A DNA stretch of 64,000 bases from Pyramidobacter sp. YE332. Lineage in GTDB: Bacteria; Synergistota; Synergistia; Synergistales; Dethiosulfovibrionaceae. Positions within the stretch are counted from its first letter, which is position 1, and each line of letters begins with the position of its first letter. Below, piece after piece: positions 1 through 9,060 of the stretch. A model generated the notes under the pieces. The model searched no databases, was not told the DNA's origin, and saw nothing but the letters and a program-made list of their open reading frames with translations. The translations under genes and the position numbers were made by a program. The stretch spans positions 2,356,001-2,420,000 of the forward strand of contig NZ_CP133038.1 in NCBI RefSeq assembly GCF_033060595.1, written 5' to 3'.

Positions 1-711
1 CCGCAGCGCCTCCGGCTGCCAGTCGCCGTCGGACGGCGCTTCTTCCGCGGCGCGCCCCTCGACGACGAGGACCAGCTCGCCCTTCACGCCCTCGGCCACC
101 GAAGCGAGGATCTCGGAGAGCGCGCCGCGGCGCGCTTCCTGATAGACTTTGCTGATTTCGCGCACCAGCGCGGCGCGGCGATCGCCGAGCACGGCGAGGA
201 AGTCTTCGAGCTGTTTCGCGGCCTTGTGCGGTGAAAGGTAAAAGACCATCGTGTAGGGATGGCCTTGCAGTTTTTGCAGCGCGGCGACGCGCTCGCCCTT
301 TTGATCGGAAAGGAAACCGACGAACGAGAACGGCTGCGGCGTCAGCCCCGACAGCAGCACGGCGGGCACGAACGCCGTGGCGCCGGGCAGAACGTCGACG
401 GGCAGTCCGGCCTCGACGGCGGCTTTCAAAATAACGGAGCCGGGGTCGGACATGCCGGGCGTGCCGGCGTCGCTGATCACGGCGACTTTCTCGCCCTTGG
501 CGAGGCGCGCCAGCAGCTCGTCCACGCGCGCCTGCTCGTTGAACTTCTGATAGCTCAGCAGCGGCCGCTTGACGCCGTAGCGGCTCAGCAGCAGGCCGCT
601 GTGGCGCGTGTCCTCGCAGGCGATCAGGTCGGCGGATTTCAGTTCTTCCAGCGCGCGCAGCGTGATGTCGCCCATATTGCCGATGGGCGTGGGGATCAGG
701 ATCAGCGGCAT
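1..711 (-). CDS. rsmI: 16S rRNA (cytidine1402-2'-O)-methyltransferase RsmI, C-terminus cut by window edge
   Basis: SAM-dependent methyltransferase that 2'-O-methylates C1402 of 16S rRNA in the decoding centre. The translation opens MPLILIPTPIGNMGDITLRA, the typical RsmI N-terminus (a tetrapyrrole-methylase fold). It then shows ACEDTRHSG near residue 33 and VISDAGTPGMSDPG near residue 85, both family hallmarks. About 237 codons are visible and the frame is still open at base 1, so the C-terminus lies outside the window. It is the last visible gene of the minus-strand run that includes smc and the tRNA-type methyltransferase. A ~100-base gap with a dispersed repeat separates it from that methyltransferase. 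Confidence 0.95.
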   Translation of the reverse strand, partial: MPLILIPTPIGNMGDITLRALEELKSADLIACEDTRHSGLLLSRYGVKRPLLSYQKFNEQARVDELLARLAKGEKVAVISDAGTPGMSDPGSVILKAAVEAGLPVDVLPGATAFVPAVLLSGLTPQPFSFVGFLSDQKGERVAALQKLQGHPYTMVFYLSPHKAAKQLEDFLAVLGDRRAALVREISKVYQEARRGALSEILASVAEGVKGELVLVVEGRAAEEAPSDGDWQPEALR

Positions 712-735
712 CGTTCCAGCGTCCTTTCTTTCTCG

Positions 736-783
736 TAAGACAAAAGCGACCACGGAAACACGGAGAAGCGGGGAAAACAAAAG
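736..783 (+). repeat. Dispersed intergenic repeat, copy A (CCACGGA...GAGAAGCGG type)
   Basis: The only sizeable gap between rsmI and its upstream neighbour holds CCACGGAAACACGGAG followed by AAGCGGGGAAAAC. Related sequence occurs at 56816-56868 and, inverted, at 56881-56935. All three lie between genes. The motif resembles the CCACGGAGACACGGAG-like repeats found between genes in many bacterial genomes. That comparison is from memory and the function is unknown. Confidence 0.55.
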
Positions 784-811
784 ACCGTACTTCCCCGCGG
801 CGGGTTCCGTT

Positions 812-1573
812 TTACGGCAGCGGCGGTTCGGGGGCGTAAAAGCGCATCAGCTCGGGCGTGTACTCGCCCTTTTCGTCGTAAATGAACAGCGGCGGCGGCA
901 CGGTCACGGCCGTTCCGCCGCTGCGCCGCGCTTCGACGAGGAACACGGAGGCGTTTTTGCCCGGCGCGGGGTGGACCATCAGCAGTTCGCGCGGTTCGAG
1001 GCTGCGCGCCCGCAGCAGCGCCAGCGTCTCGGCCAGGCGCAGCGCGCGCATGACCATGTACAGGCGGCCGCCGTTTTTCAGCAGGAAGCGCGCCGCGTCG
1101 CACACGTCGGCGAGCGAGCACATCTCGCCCTGGCGGGCCAGCCGGTTCGTCGCCGCCTCGGCGCGGCGGCCGAAGCCGGAATCTTCGTAGGGCGGATTGA
1201 CGACGACCGCGTCGAAGCTCTGGTGTCCGTAGAGGCGTCGGTGCTCGCGCAGGTCGCCCGTCTGAAAGAGCGCGTTGGCCGTCAGGCCGTTGCGCGCGGC
1301 GTTTTCCCGCGCCAGTTCGATCAGCCGCGGCTGAACGTCGAGCCCCTCGAAACGGCTTTGCGGGAAGCGTTTGGCCAGGATCAGCGAAACGCCGCCGTGG
1401 GCGCAGCCCAGTTCGAGCACGCGCTCTCCGGCGCGCGGCCGGGCGAAGCCGGCCAGCAGCACCGTGTCCATGTTGACGCGCGGCCCTACGTCGGGCTGGC
1501 GCAGGCGCAGAAATCCGTACAGGATCGCCTCGCCGTCCACCGGCGGGATATCTTTTCCGCGCTCTAGTTCCAT
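812..1573 (-). CDS. tRNA1(Val) adenine-37 N6-methyltransferase-like protein (TrmN6/YfiC family)
   Basis: 253-residue class I SAM methyltransferase. Motif I is VLELGCAHGGVS near residue 53. The catalytic motif NPPY near residue 130 is typical of enzymes that methylate an exocyclic amino group, as in TrmN6. The opening RGKDIPPVDGEAILYGF and the FxRLRQP-like segment fit the YfiC/TrmN6 family. The ATG lies inside the last codons of smc (10-nt overlap), so translation is probably coupled. The family is clear. The exact substrate (A37 of tRNA-Val or another nucleic acid) is inferred from homology only. Confidence 0.8.
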   Translation of the reverse strand: MELERGKDIPPVDGEAILYGFLRLRQPDVGPRVNMDTVLLAGFARPRAGERVLELGCAHGGVSLILAKRFPQSRFEGLDVQPRLIELARENAARNGLTANALFQTGDLREHRRLYGHQSFDAVVVNPPYEDSGFGRRAEAATNRLARQGEMCSLADVCDAARFLLKNGGRLYMVMRALRLAETLALLRARSLEPRELLMVHPAPGKNASVFLVEARRSGGTAVTVPPPLFIYDEKGEYTPELMRFYAPEPPLP

Positions 1574-4500
1574 TGGTCGACCTTGACGGAAACGATCTGC
1601 GACAGCCCGGGTTCGGACATGGTGACGCCGTACATCACTTCGGCGTGTTCCATGGTCTGGCGGCGGTGGGTCATGGCGATGACCTGCAGGTTCTTCGAGT
1701 AATCGGCCACCATCTGCGCGAAGCGCGTCAGATTGGCCTCGTCGAGCGCCGCGTCAACTTCGTCGAGCACGGCCAGCGGCACCTTGGCCACTTCCATGGA
1801 GGCGAACAGCAGCGACAGCGCCGTCAGCGACTGTTCGCCGCCGGAAAGCTGAGCGAGGAACAGCGGCTTCTTTCCGGGAGGGCGGGCGACGATCTCCACG
1901 CCGGCTTCCCAGAGATCCATGTCCTCCTGCGCTTTCAGATGGGCTTCGCCGCCGCCGAAAAGGCGCTGGAACAGTTCGTCGAAGCGGCGATCGATCTTCA
2001 CGAGCGCGCCGTTGAACATCGTCCCCGCCTGTTTGTCGGTATTGGCGATCAGGGCGCGCAGTTCGTCCATGCCGTGCTGCACGTCTTTGAGCTGGCCGTC
2101 GAGGAATTCGAGACGCTCGGACAGCGACTGATCTTCCGACAGCGCGCCCATGTTCACGTCGCCGAGATCCTTGAGCGAGCGCTCCACGTAGCGGCAACTG
2201 TTTTCGAGCTTGTCGGCGCTCTCGTCGCCGGGGACGAAATCCGCCGGATAGGGATATTTCTCCTCGTTGTCGGCGATCAGGCTGTCGAGGCGCTCGCGAA
2301 CCTTTTCGATCTCGTTGCGGGCCATCAGCTCGTCGCGGGTCAGCGAGTCGAACGCGGTCTGGGCGCGCTGGCTGCGCAGCAGCTGGCGCTCCATGCGCCG
2401 CGCCGCGTCGGCGTTGTGCTTGTCCAGCTCGGAGATCTGGTCCTGCACGGCTCGTTTTTCGGCCTCGCGCGCGCCTTTTTCTTTCAGGACCGCTTCCTGC
2501 CGTCCGGCCAGCTCGGCCAGCTTCTGCACGATGCGGCGGGACTCCTCGGTATTGGCGCTGAGCGCGCGGCGCAGGTCGCTCACGGCGCGCACGCTCTTTT
2601 CGAGCTCGCCCTTTTTGGCCGTCAGGCGTTCGCCGACCAGCAGTCCCTGCGTGCGCAGCTCGGCGAGGCGGGCGCTTTCGGCGTCGTCGCCGACGGACAG
2701 CGGCAGGGCGTCGATCTCGGCGCGGGCCCGGGCGGCGCTCTCGCGCATTTTCTTCGCCTCGGCGCGGCAGTGGTCGATGCGCTGCGCCGAATTGCTGTCT
2801 TCCTGAAGCAGGGCGTTCAGCTCTTCGGTCTGCTCGCGCAGGGCGCGGCGCAGCGCTTCGGTCTGCGATTTCTGTTCGGAAGCGGCGGCGCGCTGTTTTT
2901 CCAGCGCTTCGCCGGCTTTCGCCTCGGCGCGCTCGGCCGCTTCGAGGGCTTTGGCGATCTCCGCCTGCGCTTTCTTGTCGGCGACGATCCGTTTTTCCGT
3001 CTCGTCGATCATGTTGCGCAGCGTGATCGCGCCCGCGGAACGGGCGTTCTTGCCGCCGCTGACGGTGCCGGAGGGCGAAAAGACTTCGCCGTCGACCGTG
3101 ACGATCGGATAACGGGCCGTCGCCGCCAGGCGCGCGCCGGTGTCGTAATCCTTGACGACCAGCAGGTCGCCGAGCAGATGCTCCATGGCGGGCAGCCAGC
3201 GCGGATCGGGCGCGACCAGATCGATAGCCCAGCCCAGCACGCCGCTTCCCGCGGGGGCTTTGCCGGGGCGGGGGCTGCGGCAGCGCTCCAGCGGCAAAAA
3301 CGTGGCGCGCCCGCCGCTGCGCTCTTTCAGCAGGTCGATGCCGACGCGGGCCTGCGCCATCGTGTCGACGAGCAGCCAGTACTGGCGGCCGCCCAGATAG
3401 GCTTCGAGGCAGGGGGCCAGCGAGCCGTCGCAGGAAAAACCTTCGACGGCGGGGATCGTCTCGATCTTCAGGCGCCCGAGCTTGACGGCCGAGAGCACCA
3501 TCTGCACGGGGCGCGGATAAAGCCCCGCCTCGGCGCGCTGCAGCAGACTGTCGAGTTCGGCCTCGCCCTTGGCGATGGAGCGGCGCACGCTTTGGGCGCG
3601 GATCGCCATCTCCTGGCTCCGAGCCGCCGCTTCGCCGCGTTTTTTCTCCAGCTGTTCGAGCGCGTCTTCGAGCGCTTCCAGCGCTTCGTCGGACTCGGTC
3701 ATCTTCGAGACCATTCCGTCGCGTTTGGCGCGCAGGTCGTCGAGCACGGCGGAGCGCTCGCGGCTTTGCAGGCCGAGCGTTTCGGCGCGGGCGTCCATCT
3801 GCCGCGCTTCTTCCAGCAGACCGGCTTCGCGTTCCAAAAGCTCCTGCCGTTTGCGGCGCGTCTCTTCCAGCGCGGCGTCGCGGGAAGAGAGTCGGTCTTC
3901 CAGATCGTGGATCTGCACGTCGAGCGACGATGCTTCCTGCGTCAACCGGCCAGCCTGGACGGCCAGCTCGCTGCGCAGAGTTTCTTCTTTTTTCAGCTGT
4001 CCTTCAAGACGGTCGCGCTCTTCGCTGGCACGGCGCGCGGCGAATTCGCTCTCGCTCTTTTCCGCGTTCAGCGCCATCTCGCGGCGCAGCGCGTCGTCGA
4101 GGCGCGGCGTCAGCTCTTCCAACTCGTCGTTCAGCTCGCCGCGGCGCCGCGCGTACTCGCTGCCCTGCGCGCGGAGGCGTTCGAGGGCGTTTTTCCACAA
4201 CGACGCCCAGCGTTCCGCCGACTCGAGGCGCGAACCGGTCTCTTCGTGCTTTCGATCGAGCGTTTCAAGACGCGTTTCTTCGCTGCAGCGCCGGTAATGG
4301 TACAAAACGCGGCGCAGGTCTTCGAGACGCTCCTGATAGTCTTTGGCCTTGCGCGCGTTCTGGAGATCCGGCGCGATCTCTTCGCGGCGCGCCCGCAGCT
4401 CGCCCATCAGCGTGTGCAGACGCAGCAGCTCGTCGCCGGACTGCTTCAGCTCGTCAAGAGCGCCGTCGCGCTTTTTACGATACAGGTCGATGCCGAAAAG

Positions 4501-4965
4501 CTCTTCCAGCTGCAGGCGGCGCTGGAACGGCTTCTGCAGGACGGCCGCGCCCACTTCGCCCTGGCCGATGAAGGCCGAACGGTCGCCCTCGAGGCGCCAC
4601 TGCTGTTTGAACTGCGTCAAATCCTGGATGCGCATGCGGGCGCCGTTCACGTAAAGCGTGCCGCCCGAGGCGTCGAGATGGCGGCGCAGGCTGCCATGGG
4701 CGCCGCCGTCGTTGAGATCCAGCGTCACGTCGGTCTCGGCCGCCTCGGAAAGGCCGGCCGATCCCTGAAAGATCAGGTCGCTCTGGCGGGTGATGCGCAA
4801 ACGGGCCGCGCCGCTCTCGCCGAGGACCCAGCGCAGGCCGTCCAAAATATTGCTCTTGCCGCTGCCGTTCGGCCCCACGATGGCCGTGAAGCCCGGCGCG
4901 AAAGGAAGCTCGTGCGTGCCGCCAAAGCTCTTGAAATTTTTAAGGGTCAGTCGTTCGATAAACAA
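1564..4965 (-). CDS. smc: Chromosome segregation protein SMC
   Basis: 1133-residue SMC ATPase that compacts and helps segregate the chromosome together with ScpA and ScpB. The N-terminal head has Walker A GPNGSGKS at residues 31-38. Long coiled coils flank a hinge near residues 480-620, which contains VEGFSCDGSLAPCLEAYLGG and VDGEVFSPSGTVSGG. The C-terminal head has signature LSGGEQ at about 1040 and Walker B VLDEVDAALD near 1067. Length is close to the usual ~1180. The start is TTG (TTG TTT ATC GAA), overlapping the rng end by 26 nt, so it is probably translated by coupling from rng. No scpA or scpB lies nearby. Confidence 0.97.
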   Translation of the reverse strand: MFIERLTLKNFKSFGGTHELPFAPGFTAIVGPNGSGKSNILDGLRWVLGESGAARLRITRQSDLIFQGSAGLSEAAETDVTLDLNDGGAHGSLRRHLDASGGTLYVNGARMRIQDLTQFKQQWRLEGDRSAFIGQGEVGAAVLQKPFQRRLQLEELFGIDLYRKKRDGALDELKQSGDELLRLHTLMGELRARREEIAPDLQNARKAKDYQERLEDLRRVLYHYRRCSEETRLETLDRKHEETGSRLESAERWASLWKNALERLRAQGSEYARRRGELNDELEELTPRLDDALRREMALNAEKSESEFAARRASEERDRLEGQLKKEETLRSELAVQAGRLTQEASSLDVQIHDLEDRLSSRDAALEETRRKRQELLEREAGLLEEARQMDARAETLGLQSRERSAVLDDLRAKRDGMVSKMTESDEALEALEDALEQLEKKRGEAAARSQEMAIRAQSVRRSIAKGEAELDSLLQRAEAGLYPRPVQMVLSAVKLGRLKIETIPAVEGFSCDGSLAPCLEAYLGGRQYWLLVDTMAQARVGIDLLKERSGGRATFLPLERCRSPRPGKAPAGSGVLGWAIDLVAPDPRWLPAMEHLLGDLLVVKDYDTGARLAATARYPIVTVDGEVFSPSGTVSGGKNARSAGAITLRNMIDETEKRIVADKKAQAEIAKALEAAERAEAKAGEALEKQRAAASEQKSQTEALRRALREQTEELNALLQEDSNSAQRIDHCRAEAKKMRESAARARAEIDALPLSVGDDAESARLAELRTQGLLVGERLTAKKGELEKSVRAVSDLRRALSANTEESRRIVQKLAELAGRQEAVLKEKGAREAEKRAVQDQISELDKHNADAARRMERQLLRSQRAQTAFDSLTRDELMARNEIEKVRERLDSLIADNEEKYPYPADFVPGDESADKLENSCRYVERSLKDLGDVNMGALSEDQSLSERLEFLDGQLKDVQHGMDELRALIANTDKQAGTMFNGALVKIDRRFDELFQRLFGGGEAHLKAQEDMDLWEAGVEIVARPPGKKPLFLAQLSGGEQSLTALSLLFASMEVAKVPLAVLDEVDAALDEANLTRFAQMVADYSKNLQVIAMTHRRQTMEHAEVMYGVTMSEPGLSQIVSVKVDQWN

Positions 4966-6442
4966 CGCTGGTATCTCCTCTGCTGCGCATCAGTTCGACG
5001 CGCGATTCTACGCTGCTCAGCGAGCCCTGCAGGTCGAGACGGAATTTCTCCAGCGGCATGCCCGGCCGCCCGCGCAGGAAAATTTTCCGGCCGAACGTCT
5101 CCTCCCACAGACTCAGATAGACCTGCGCCGCGTAAGCCGCCACCGATTCGTTGACGTCCACGAGCACGGCCTCGGCGCGGCCGGAAAGGAAGACCTTGCG
5201 GATGAAGCGCTTCAGCATCAGCGCCAGCGAATCCTCCTTCAGCACCCGCGAGCCGGAGCCGCAGAGCGGGCAGGGACGCGTCAGCACCGATCTCAGATCG
5301 GCCCGCGCGCGCTTGCGCGTCATCTCCACCAGGCCAAGCTGCGAGATCCCGTAGACGCGCACGCGGCAGCGATCCGCCGCGAAAACTTCGTCCAGCTTCG
5401 CCAGCAGCGCTTTTCTGTCCCCTTCCGGCTCCATGTCGATGAAGTCGACGACGACGATGCCGCCGATGGCGCGCAGCTTCAGCTGCCAGGCGATCTCTTC
5501 GGCCGCTTCGAGGTTGGTGGCCAGCACCGTCTCGCGCAAATTGTGCCCGCCGGTGTACTTGCCCGTGTTCACGTCGATCACCGTCAACGCTTCCGTCTGA
5601 TCGACGACGAGATAGGCGCCGGACTTGAGCCAGACTTTATTGTCCAGCAGCGCGTCGATTTCCTTTTCGACGTCGTAGTACTCGAACAGCGGGATGTTGC
5701 TGCGGTGGAAGCCCAGCGCCGGCGTTTTCTCCGCGGCGCTGTAGCGCTGCAGGTAATCGGCGACGCGGTCGTACTCCTCCTGATTGTCGACGACGATCTG
5801 CGACACTTCGGAGCTCAGCTCGTCACGCAGCACGCGCCCGACCAGCCCCATGTCCTTGTACAGCAGGCAGGGCGCCGTCTGCTTGGCGGCGTTGTCCTCG
5901 ATGTCGTGCCAGAGCGTCTTGAGCCGCTCGAAATCGTCGGCCAGAGCGTCGGCGTCCACGCCTTCCGAAGCCGTGCGCAGGATCACGCCGTAACCGGCCG
6001 TGTCCAAGGCGCGGATCGTCTCCTTGAGACGGGCCCGCTCCTCTTCCTTGACGATACGTTTGGACACGCCCACGTCGCGGCCGCCGGGCACGAGCACGAG
6101 ATAGCGCCCGGGCAGCGAAATGCGCGCGGTCACGCGGGCCCCTTTGTTCTTGCGCGCCGTCTTGACAACCTGCACCAGCACTTCGCCGTTTTGCTGCACT
6201 TTCACGCCGCGCGCGTCGTTCAGATAAAGGAAGCCGTTCCGCCCGTCGCCGAGGCCGACGAAGGCGGCGTTCATGCCGGGCAGAACGCTTTCCACGCGCG
6301 CTTTGTATATTTCCCCGCTCTTCTGGCATTCCCACATCCGTTCGACGAAGAGCTCGCTCAAACGACCGTTTTCCACGATCGCGACGCGGGCTTCTTCCGG
6401 GTCGATGGTGTTCGCCAGGATGAGTATATCCGGCTGGTTCAT
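4940..6442 (-). CDS. rng: Ribonuclease G/E family endoribonuclease
   Basis: About 500-residue single-strand-specific endoribonuclease for rRNA and mRNA processing. An S1 RNA-binding domain covers about residues 35-115 (VLPGMNAAFVGLGDGRNGFL). The catalytic metal-binding region has IDVNTGK near 290 and VVVDFIDME near 332-338. A Zn-link CPLCG near 392 is the dimerisation motif of the family. The long C-terminal degradosome scaffold of RNase E is absent, so RNase G is the better label. ATG at 6442 is chosen because GGAGG lies about 7 nt upstream; a GTG two codons earlier is the alternative. It overlaps smc by 26 nt. Confidence 0.92.
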   Translation of the reverse strand: MNQPDILILANTIDPEEARVAIVENGRLSELFVERMWECQKSGEIYKARVESVLPGMNAAFVGLGDGRNGFLYLNDARGVKVQQNGEVLVQVVKTARKNKGARVTARISLPGRYLVLVPGGRDVGVSKRIVKEEERARLKETIRALDTAGYGVILRTASEGVDADALADDFERLKTLWHDIEDNAAKQTAPCLLYKDMGLVGRVLRDELSSEVSQIVVDNQEEYDRVADYLQRYSAAEKTPALGFHRSNIPLFEYYDVEKEIDALLDNKVWLKSGAYLVVDQTEALTVIDVNTGKYTGGHNLRETVLATNLEAAEEIAWQLKLRAIGGIVVVDFIDMEPEGDRKALLAKLDEVFAADRCRVRVYGISQLGLVEMTRKRARADLRSVLTRPCPLCGSGSRVLKEDSLALMLKRFIRKVFLSGRAEAVLVDVNESVAAYAAQVYLSLWEETFGRKIFLRGRPGMPLEKFRLDLQGSLSSVESRVELMRSRGDTSVVYRTTDP

Positions 6443-6547
6443 GTCCACGCCTCCGAAAACATTTGATTTCTATCGAAAAATCGCTCGAGACAACGGTCGC
6501 CGTCGGATTTTTCCCGTTTCTTCGCGGCAGCCCTTGTTTCCCGTCGT

Positions 6548-7159
6548 CTACAGCAGCGGCGCGATCTCGCCCTTGTCGGCGCGCCAGCGTCCCAGACGGA
6601 GCCGGGCGATACAGACCTCCGGCCAGCCGGAAATCGCTTCGCGGGCGATCAGCGCCTTGACGAGCGCGCCGGGACCGGTCTGCGACGGATCGTGCATGAC
6701 CAGTTCAAGACCGTCGCCGCATTCGCGCAGCGCCAGCAGCGTCTCCGCGCCGAACTCCTCCGAGAGGACGCGCTTCACCTCCGCCAGCTTGTCCATATCG
6801 CGCGGGCAGAGCCAGTACGAAGCAGCGTCAAAACACTTGTTCAGCGACATGGCGTCGGGCGCGATGCGGGCGGCCCTGAGGAAACGGAACCCCGTCGGCG
6901 CCTGGGCGTTCATTTTTTCCAGCGCTTCCTCGGGCGGGACGTTCTCATCGAACCAGATCTCCGCCGCTTCGCAGAGCGAAATCACGCCCACCGGCAGCGC
7001 CGGTCCCATGACGATGTGCGGATGGGGCGACATGCCCTGCGTCAGGGCGACTTTCAGTCCGGCGCGGCGGGCGATACGCCCGAAAAGCTGCGGCAGTTCC
7101 ACGTGGCGCACGAAGCAGGCGAAGTCCCGCTTCTCGAAGATCATGCGGAGGCGGCTCAT
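6548..7159 (-). CDS. TIGR03936/DUF2344 family protein, partner of the upstream radical SAM enzyme
   Basis: About 203 residues of the DUF2344 family, which is nearly always encoded next to a TIGR03960 radical SAM protein and is sometimes fused to it. The characteristic start is MSRLRMIFEKRDFACFVRHV, followed by LTQGMSPHPHIVMGPALPVG near residues 40-60. The start at 7159 gives a 4-nt ATGA overlap with the upstream gene stop; an in-frame ATG 18 nt earlier is less likely. The molecular function is unknown. Proximity to RNase G is a recurrent arrangement in several phyla (family knowledge). The roughly 100 bases between it and rng hold no gene. Confidence 0.85.
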   Translation of the reverse strand: MSRLRMIFEKRDFACFVRHVELPQLFGRIARRAGLKVALTQGMSPHPHIVMGPALPVGVISLCEAAEIWFDENVPPEEALEKMNAQAPTGFRFLRAARIAPDAMSLNKCFDAASYWLCPRDMDKLAEVKRVLSEEFGAETLLALRECGDGLELVMHDPSQTGPGALVKALIAREAISGWPEVCIARLRLGRWRADKGEIAPLL

Positions 7160-8979
7160 GCGTTCGCCGCGCTCCACTCACAGCCGCGCCGCTCCCAGCC
7201 GCAGGCGTTGCAGCCGAAAGACCGGCAGTCGCGGGTGACCTTCGCTTCCCGCGCGCGGCGGTATTCGCGCAGCAAAAACGATTTGGACACGCCGGTGTCG
7301 ATATGGTCCCACGGGAACGCCTCGTCTTCGGCGCGCGTACGCTGGGCGTACCACGCCGGATCGACGCCGGCCCGGGCGAACGCTTCCATCCAGCGTTCGA
7401 GACTGAACGTCTCGCTCCAGCTGTCGAAGCGCTCGCCCAGCCGCCACGCTTCGAGGATCGCGCGGCCGACGCGGCGGTCGCCGCGGGCCAGCACGCCCTC
7501 GATGAAAGACTGTTCCGACTCGTGATATTTGAAGCTGATCGCCCGCGACCTGATCTGTTTCTTCATGAAAGCGCCCTTGCGCGCCAGTTCCTCGCGCGTG
7601 TTCTGCGCCACCCACTGGAACGGCGTGTGTCCCTTCGGCACGAAGCCGGCCACGGACACGTTGATCGCCGCACGCTTGCTGTAGCGCCGGCCGATCGACG
7701 CGGCGCGCTCGGACAGTTCGACGATGCCCCGCAGATCGTCGTCGGTCTCCGTCGGCAGCCCCATCATGAAGTAGAGCTTGATCTTCTGCCAGCCGTGTTC
7801 GAACGCCGCGTTCAGCGCCGCGTCGAGATCGGCCTCGGTCACGCCCTTGTTGATCACGTCGCGCATGCGCTGCGAACCGGCTTCGGGCGCCAGCGTCAGA
7901 CCGCCCTTCTTCATCGCTTCCAGCCCGGCCGCCAGGCCGACGGAAAAATTATCGACGCGCAAACTCGGCAGGCTGACCTTGATGCCATCGTCGTGAAGGT
8001 TCGCCAGCGACTGGAGCAGCGTTCCGATCTGCGGATAATCGCAGCTGGCCAGCGAGACCAGACTACACTCTTCCCAACCCGTCTGACGGATCAGCGCGCG
8101 GATGCACTCGTCGACGACCTGCGGGCTGCGCTCGCGGATGGGCCGGTAGATCATGCCCGCCTGGCAGAAACGGCAGCCGCGCGAACAGCCGCGGAACAGT
8201 TCCACCGCCACGCGGTCATGGATGATGCCCGACGCGGGAACGATCATGTCCCGCGGCGCGATCGCGTCCATGTCGCGGCAGATCAGGCGCTTCCGCGGCA
8301 ACGGAAACTCCGAGGCGAAGTGCGTCCCCGCCTCGTCGTAAGTACACGACACCAGCGCCGGCACATACGTGCCGTCCAATTCGGCCGCGGCGCGCAACCG
8401 CTCGATCCGCGGCCGTCCTTTCGTCTTTTTCAGCAGATCGAACAGCGGCGGATTGACGACTTCGCCGTCGCCGAGGCAGAAAATGTCGATGAAATCCGCC
8501 AAAGGCTCCGGCACCAGCGCCGCCGGTCCGCCGGCCATGACGATCGGATCGCCGTCCGCCCGGCGGGATGCCAGCAGCGGCACGCCGCCCAGATCGAGCA
8601 TGGTGAGGATGTTCGTAAAGCTCATTTCGTGCTGGAGCGTAAAGCCCAGCCCGTCGAAATCTTTCAGCGCCCGCCCCGACTCCACCGACCCCAGAGGCAG
8701 CCGCGCTTCGCGCAGCGACTGCTCCATGTCGATCCACGGACAGTAGGCGCGTTCCGCGTCGACGCCGTCCATGTTTTTCGTACGGGGATAGAGCAGCTGA
8801 AATCCGAGATAGCTCATGCCCACCTCGTACACGTCGGGGAAACAGAAGCACAGGCGAAAATCGGCGTTTTCCTTCGGCTTCGTGCGCCCCCATTCGGAGC
8901 AGGCGTACCGCGACGGCCATTTCGCCCCGGCGATCAATGGCCAGCGCGGATCGTCAAATTCTTCAAATCGCAAAATCAA
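7156..8979 (-). CDS. TIGR03960 family B12-binding-like radical SAM protein
   Basis: 607-residue radical SAM protein. The [4Fe-4S] motif is C265-x3-C269-x2-C272 in LFRGCSRGCRFCQAG. The N-terminal half has a cobalamin-binding-like fold with FPDVYEVGMSYLGFQLLY and VMAGGPAALVPEPLADFID. The C-terminus carries a Cys cluster (CRSFGCNACGW). The substrate is unknown. Conserved pairing with the DUF2344 protein suggests RNA or cofactor modification, which is inference only. The start is TTG preceded by GAGG. It is separated from rodA by 81 bases containing a GC-rich hairpin. Confidence 0.88.
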   Translation of the reverse strand: MILRFEEFDDPRWPLIAGAKWPSRYACSEWGRTKPKENADFRLCFCFPDVYEVGMSYLGFQLLYPRTKNMDGVDAERAYCPWIDMEQSLREARLPLGSVESGRALKDFDGLGFTLQHEMSFTNILTMLDLGGVPLLASRRADGDPIVMAGGPAALVPEPLADFIDIFCLGDGEVVNPPLFDLLKKTKGRPRIERLRAAAELDGTYVPALVSCTYDEAGTHFASEFPLPRKRLICRDMDAIAPRDMIVPASGIIHDRVAVELFRGCSRGCRFCQAGMIYRPIRERSPQVVDECIRALIRQTGWEECSLVSLASCDYPQIGTLLQSLANLHDDGIKVSLPSLRVDNFSVGLAAGLEAMKKGGLTLAPEAGSQRMRDVINKGVTEADLDAALNAAFEHGWQKIKLYFMMGLPTETDDDLRGIVELSERAASIGRRYSKRAAINVSVAGFVPKGHTPFQWVAQNTREELARKGAFMKKQIRSRAISFKYHESEQSFIEGVLARGDRRVGRAILEAWRLGERFDSWSETFSLERWMEAFARAGVDPAWYAQRTRAEDEAFPWDHIDTGVSKSFLLREYRRAREAKVTRDCRSFGCNACGWERRGCEWSAANA

Positions 8980-9007
8980 TCATCCTCAATCGAGTAAAGA
9001 AGCTCAC

Positions 9008-9036
9008 GGCGCGGCGGCGAAAAAAATCGCCGCGCC
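9008..9036. other. GC-rich perfect hairpin between rodA and the radical SAM gene
   Basis: GGCGCGGCG and CGCCGCGCC form a 9-bp perfect stem around an 11-nt A-rich loop, 25 bases after the rodA stop. There is no U-run after the stem in the direction of transcription. A classic intrinsic terminator is therefore doubtful; RNA stabilisation or attenuation is possible. Confidence 0.5.
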
Positions 9037-9060
9037 CTCAATCGCAAGCTCATAAGCGCG

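Noticed and set aside
1573-5154. Very long plus-strand open frame (about 1193 codons) opposite smc
   Set aside because: It is the antisense shadow of smc in GC-rich DNA; composition is His/Gln/Arg/Ala-rich with no domain, and smc is unambiguous.
7096-7115. Second parS-like site (GTTCCACGTGGCGC)
   Set aside because: Only one half matches; it lies in coding sequence and the other half deviates at several fixed positions.
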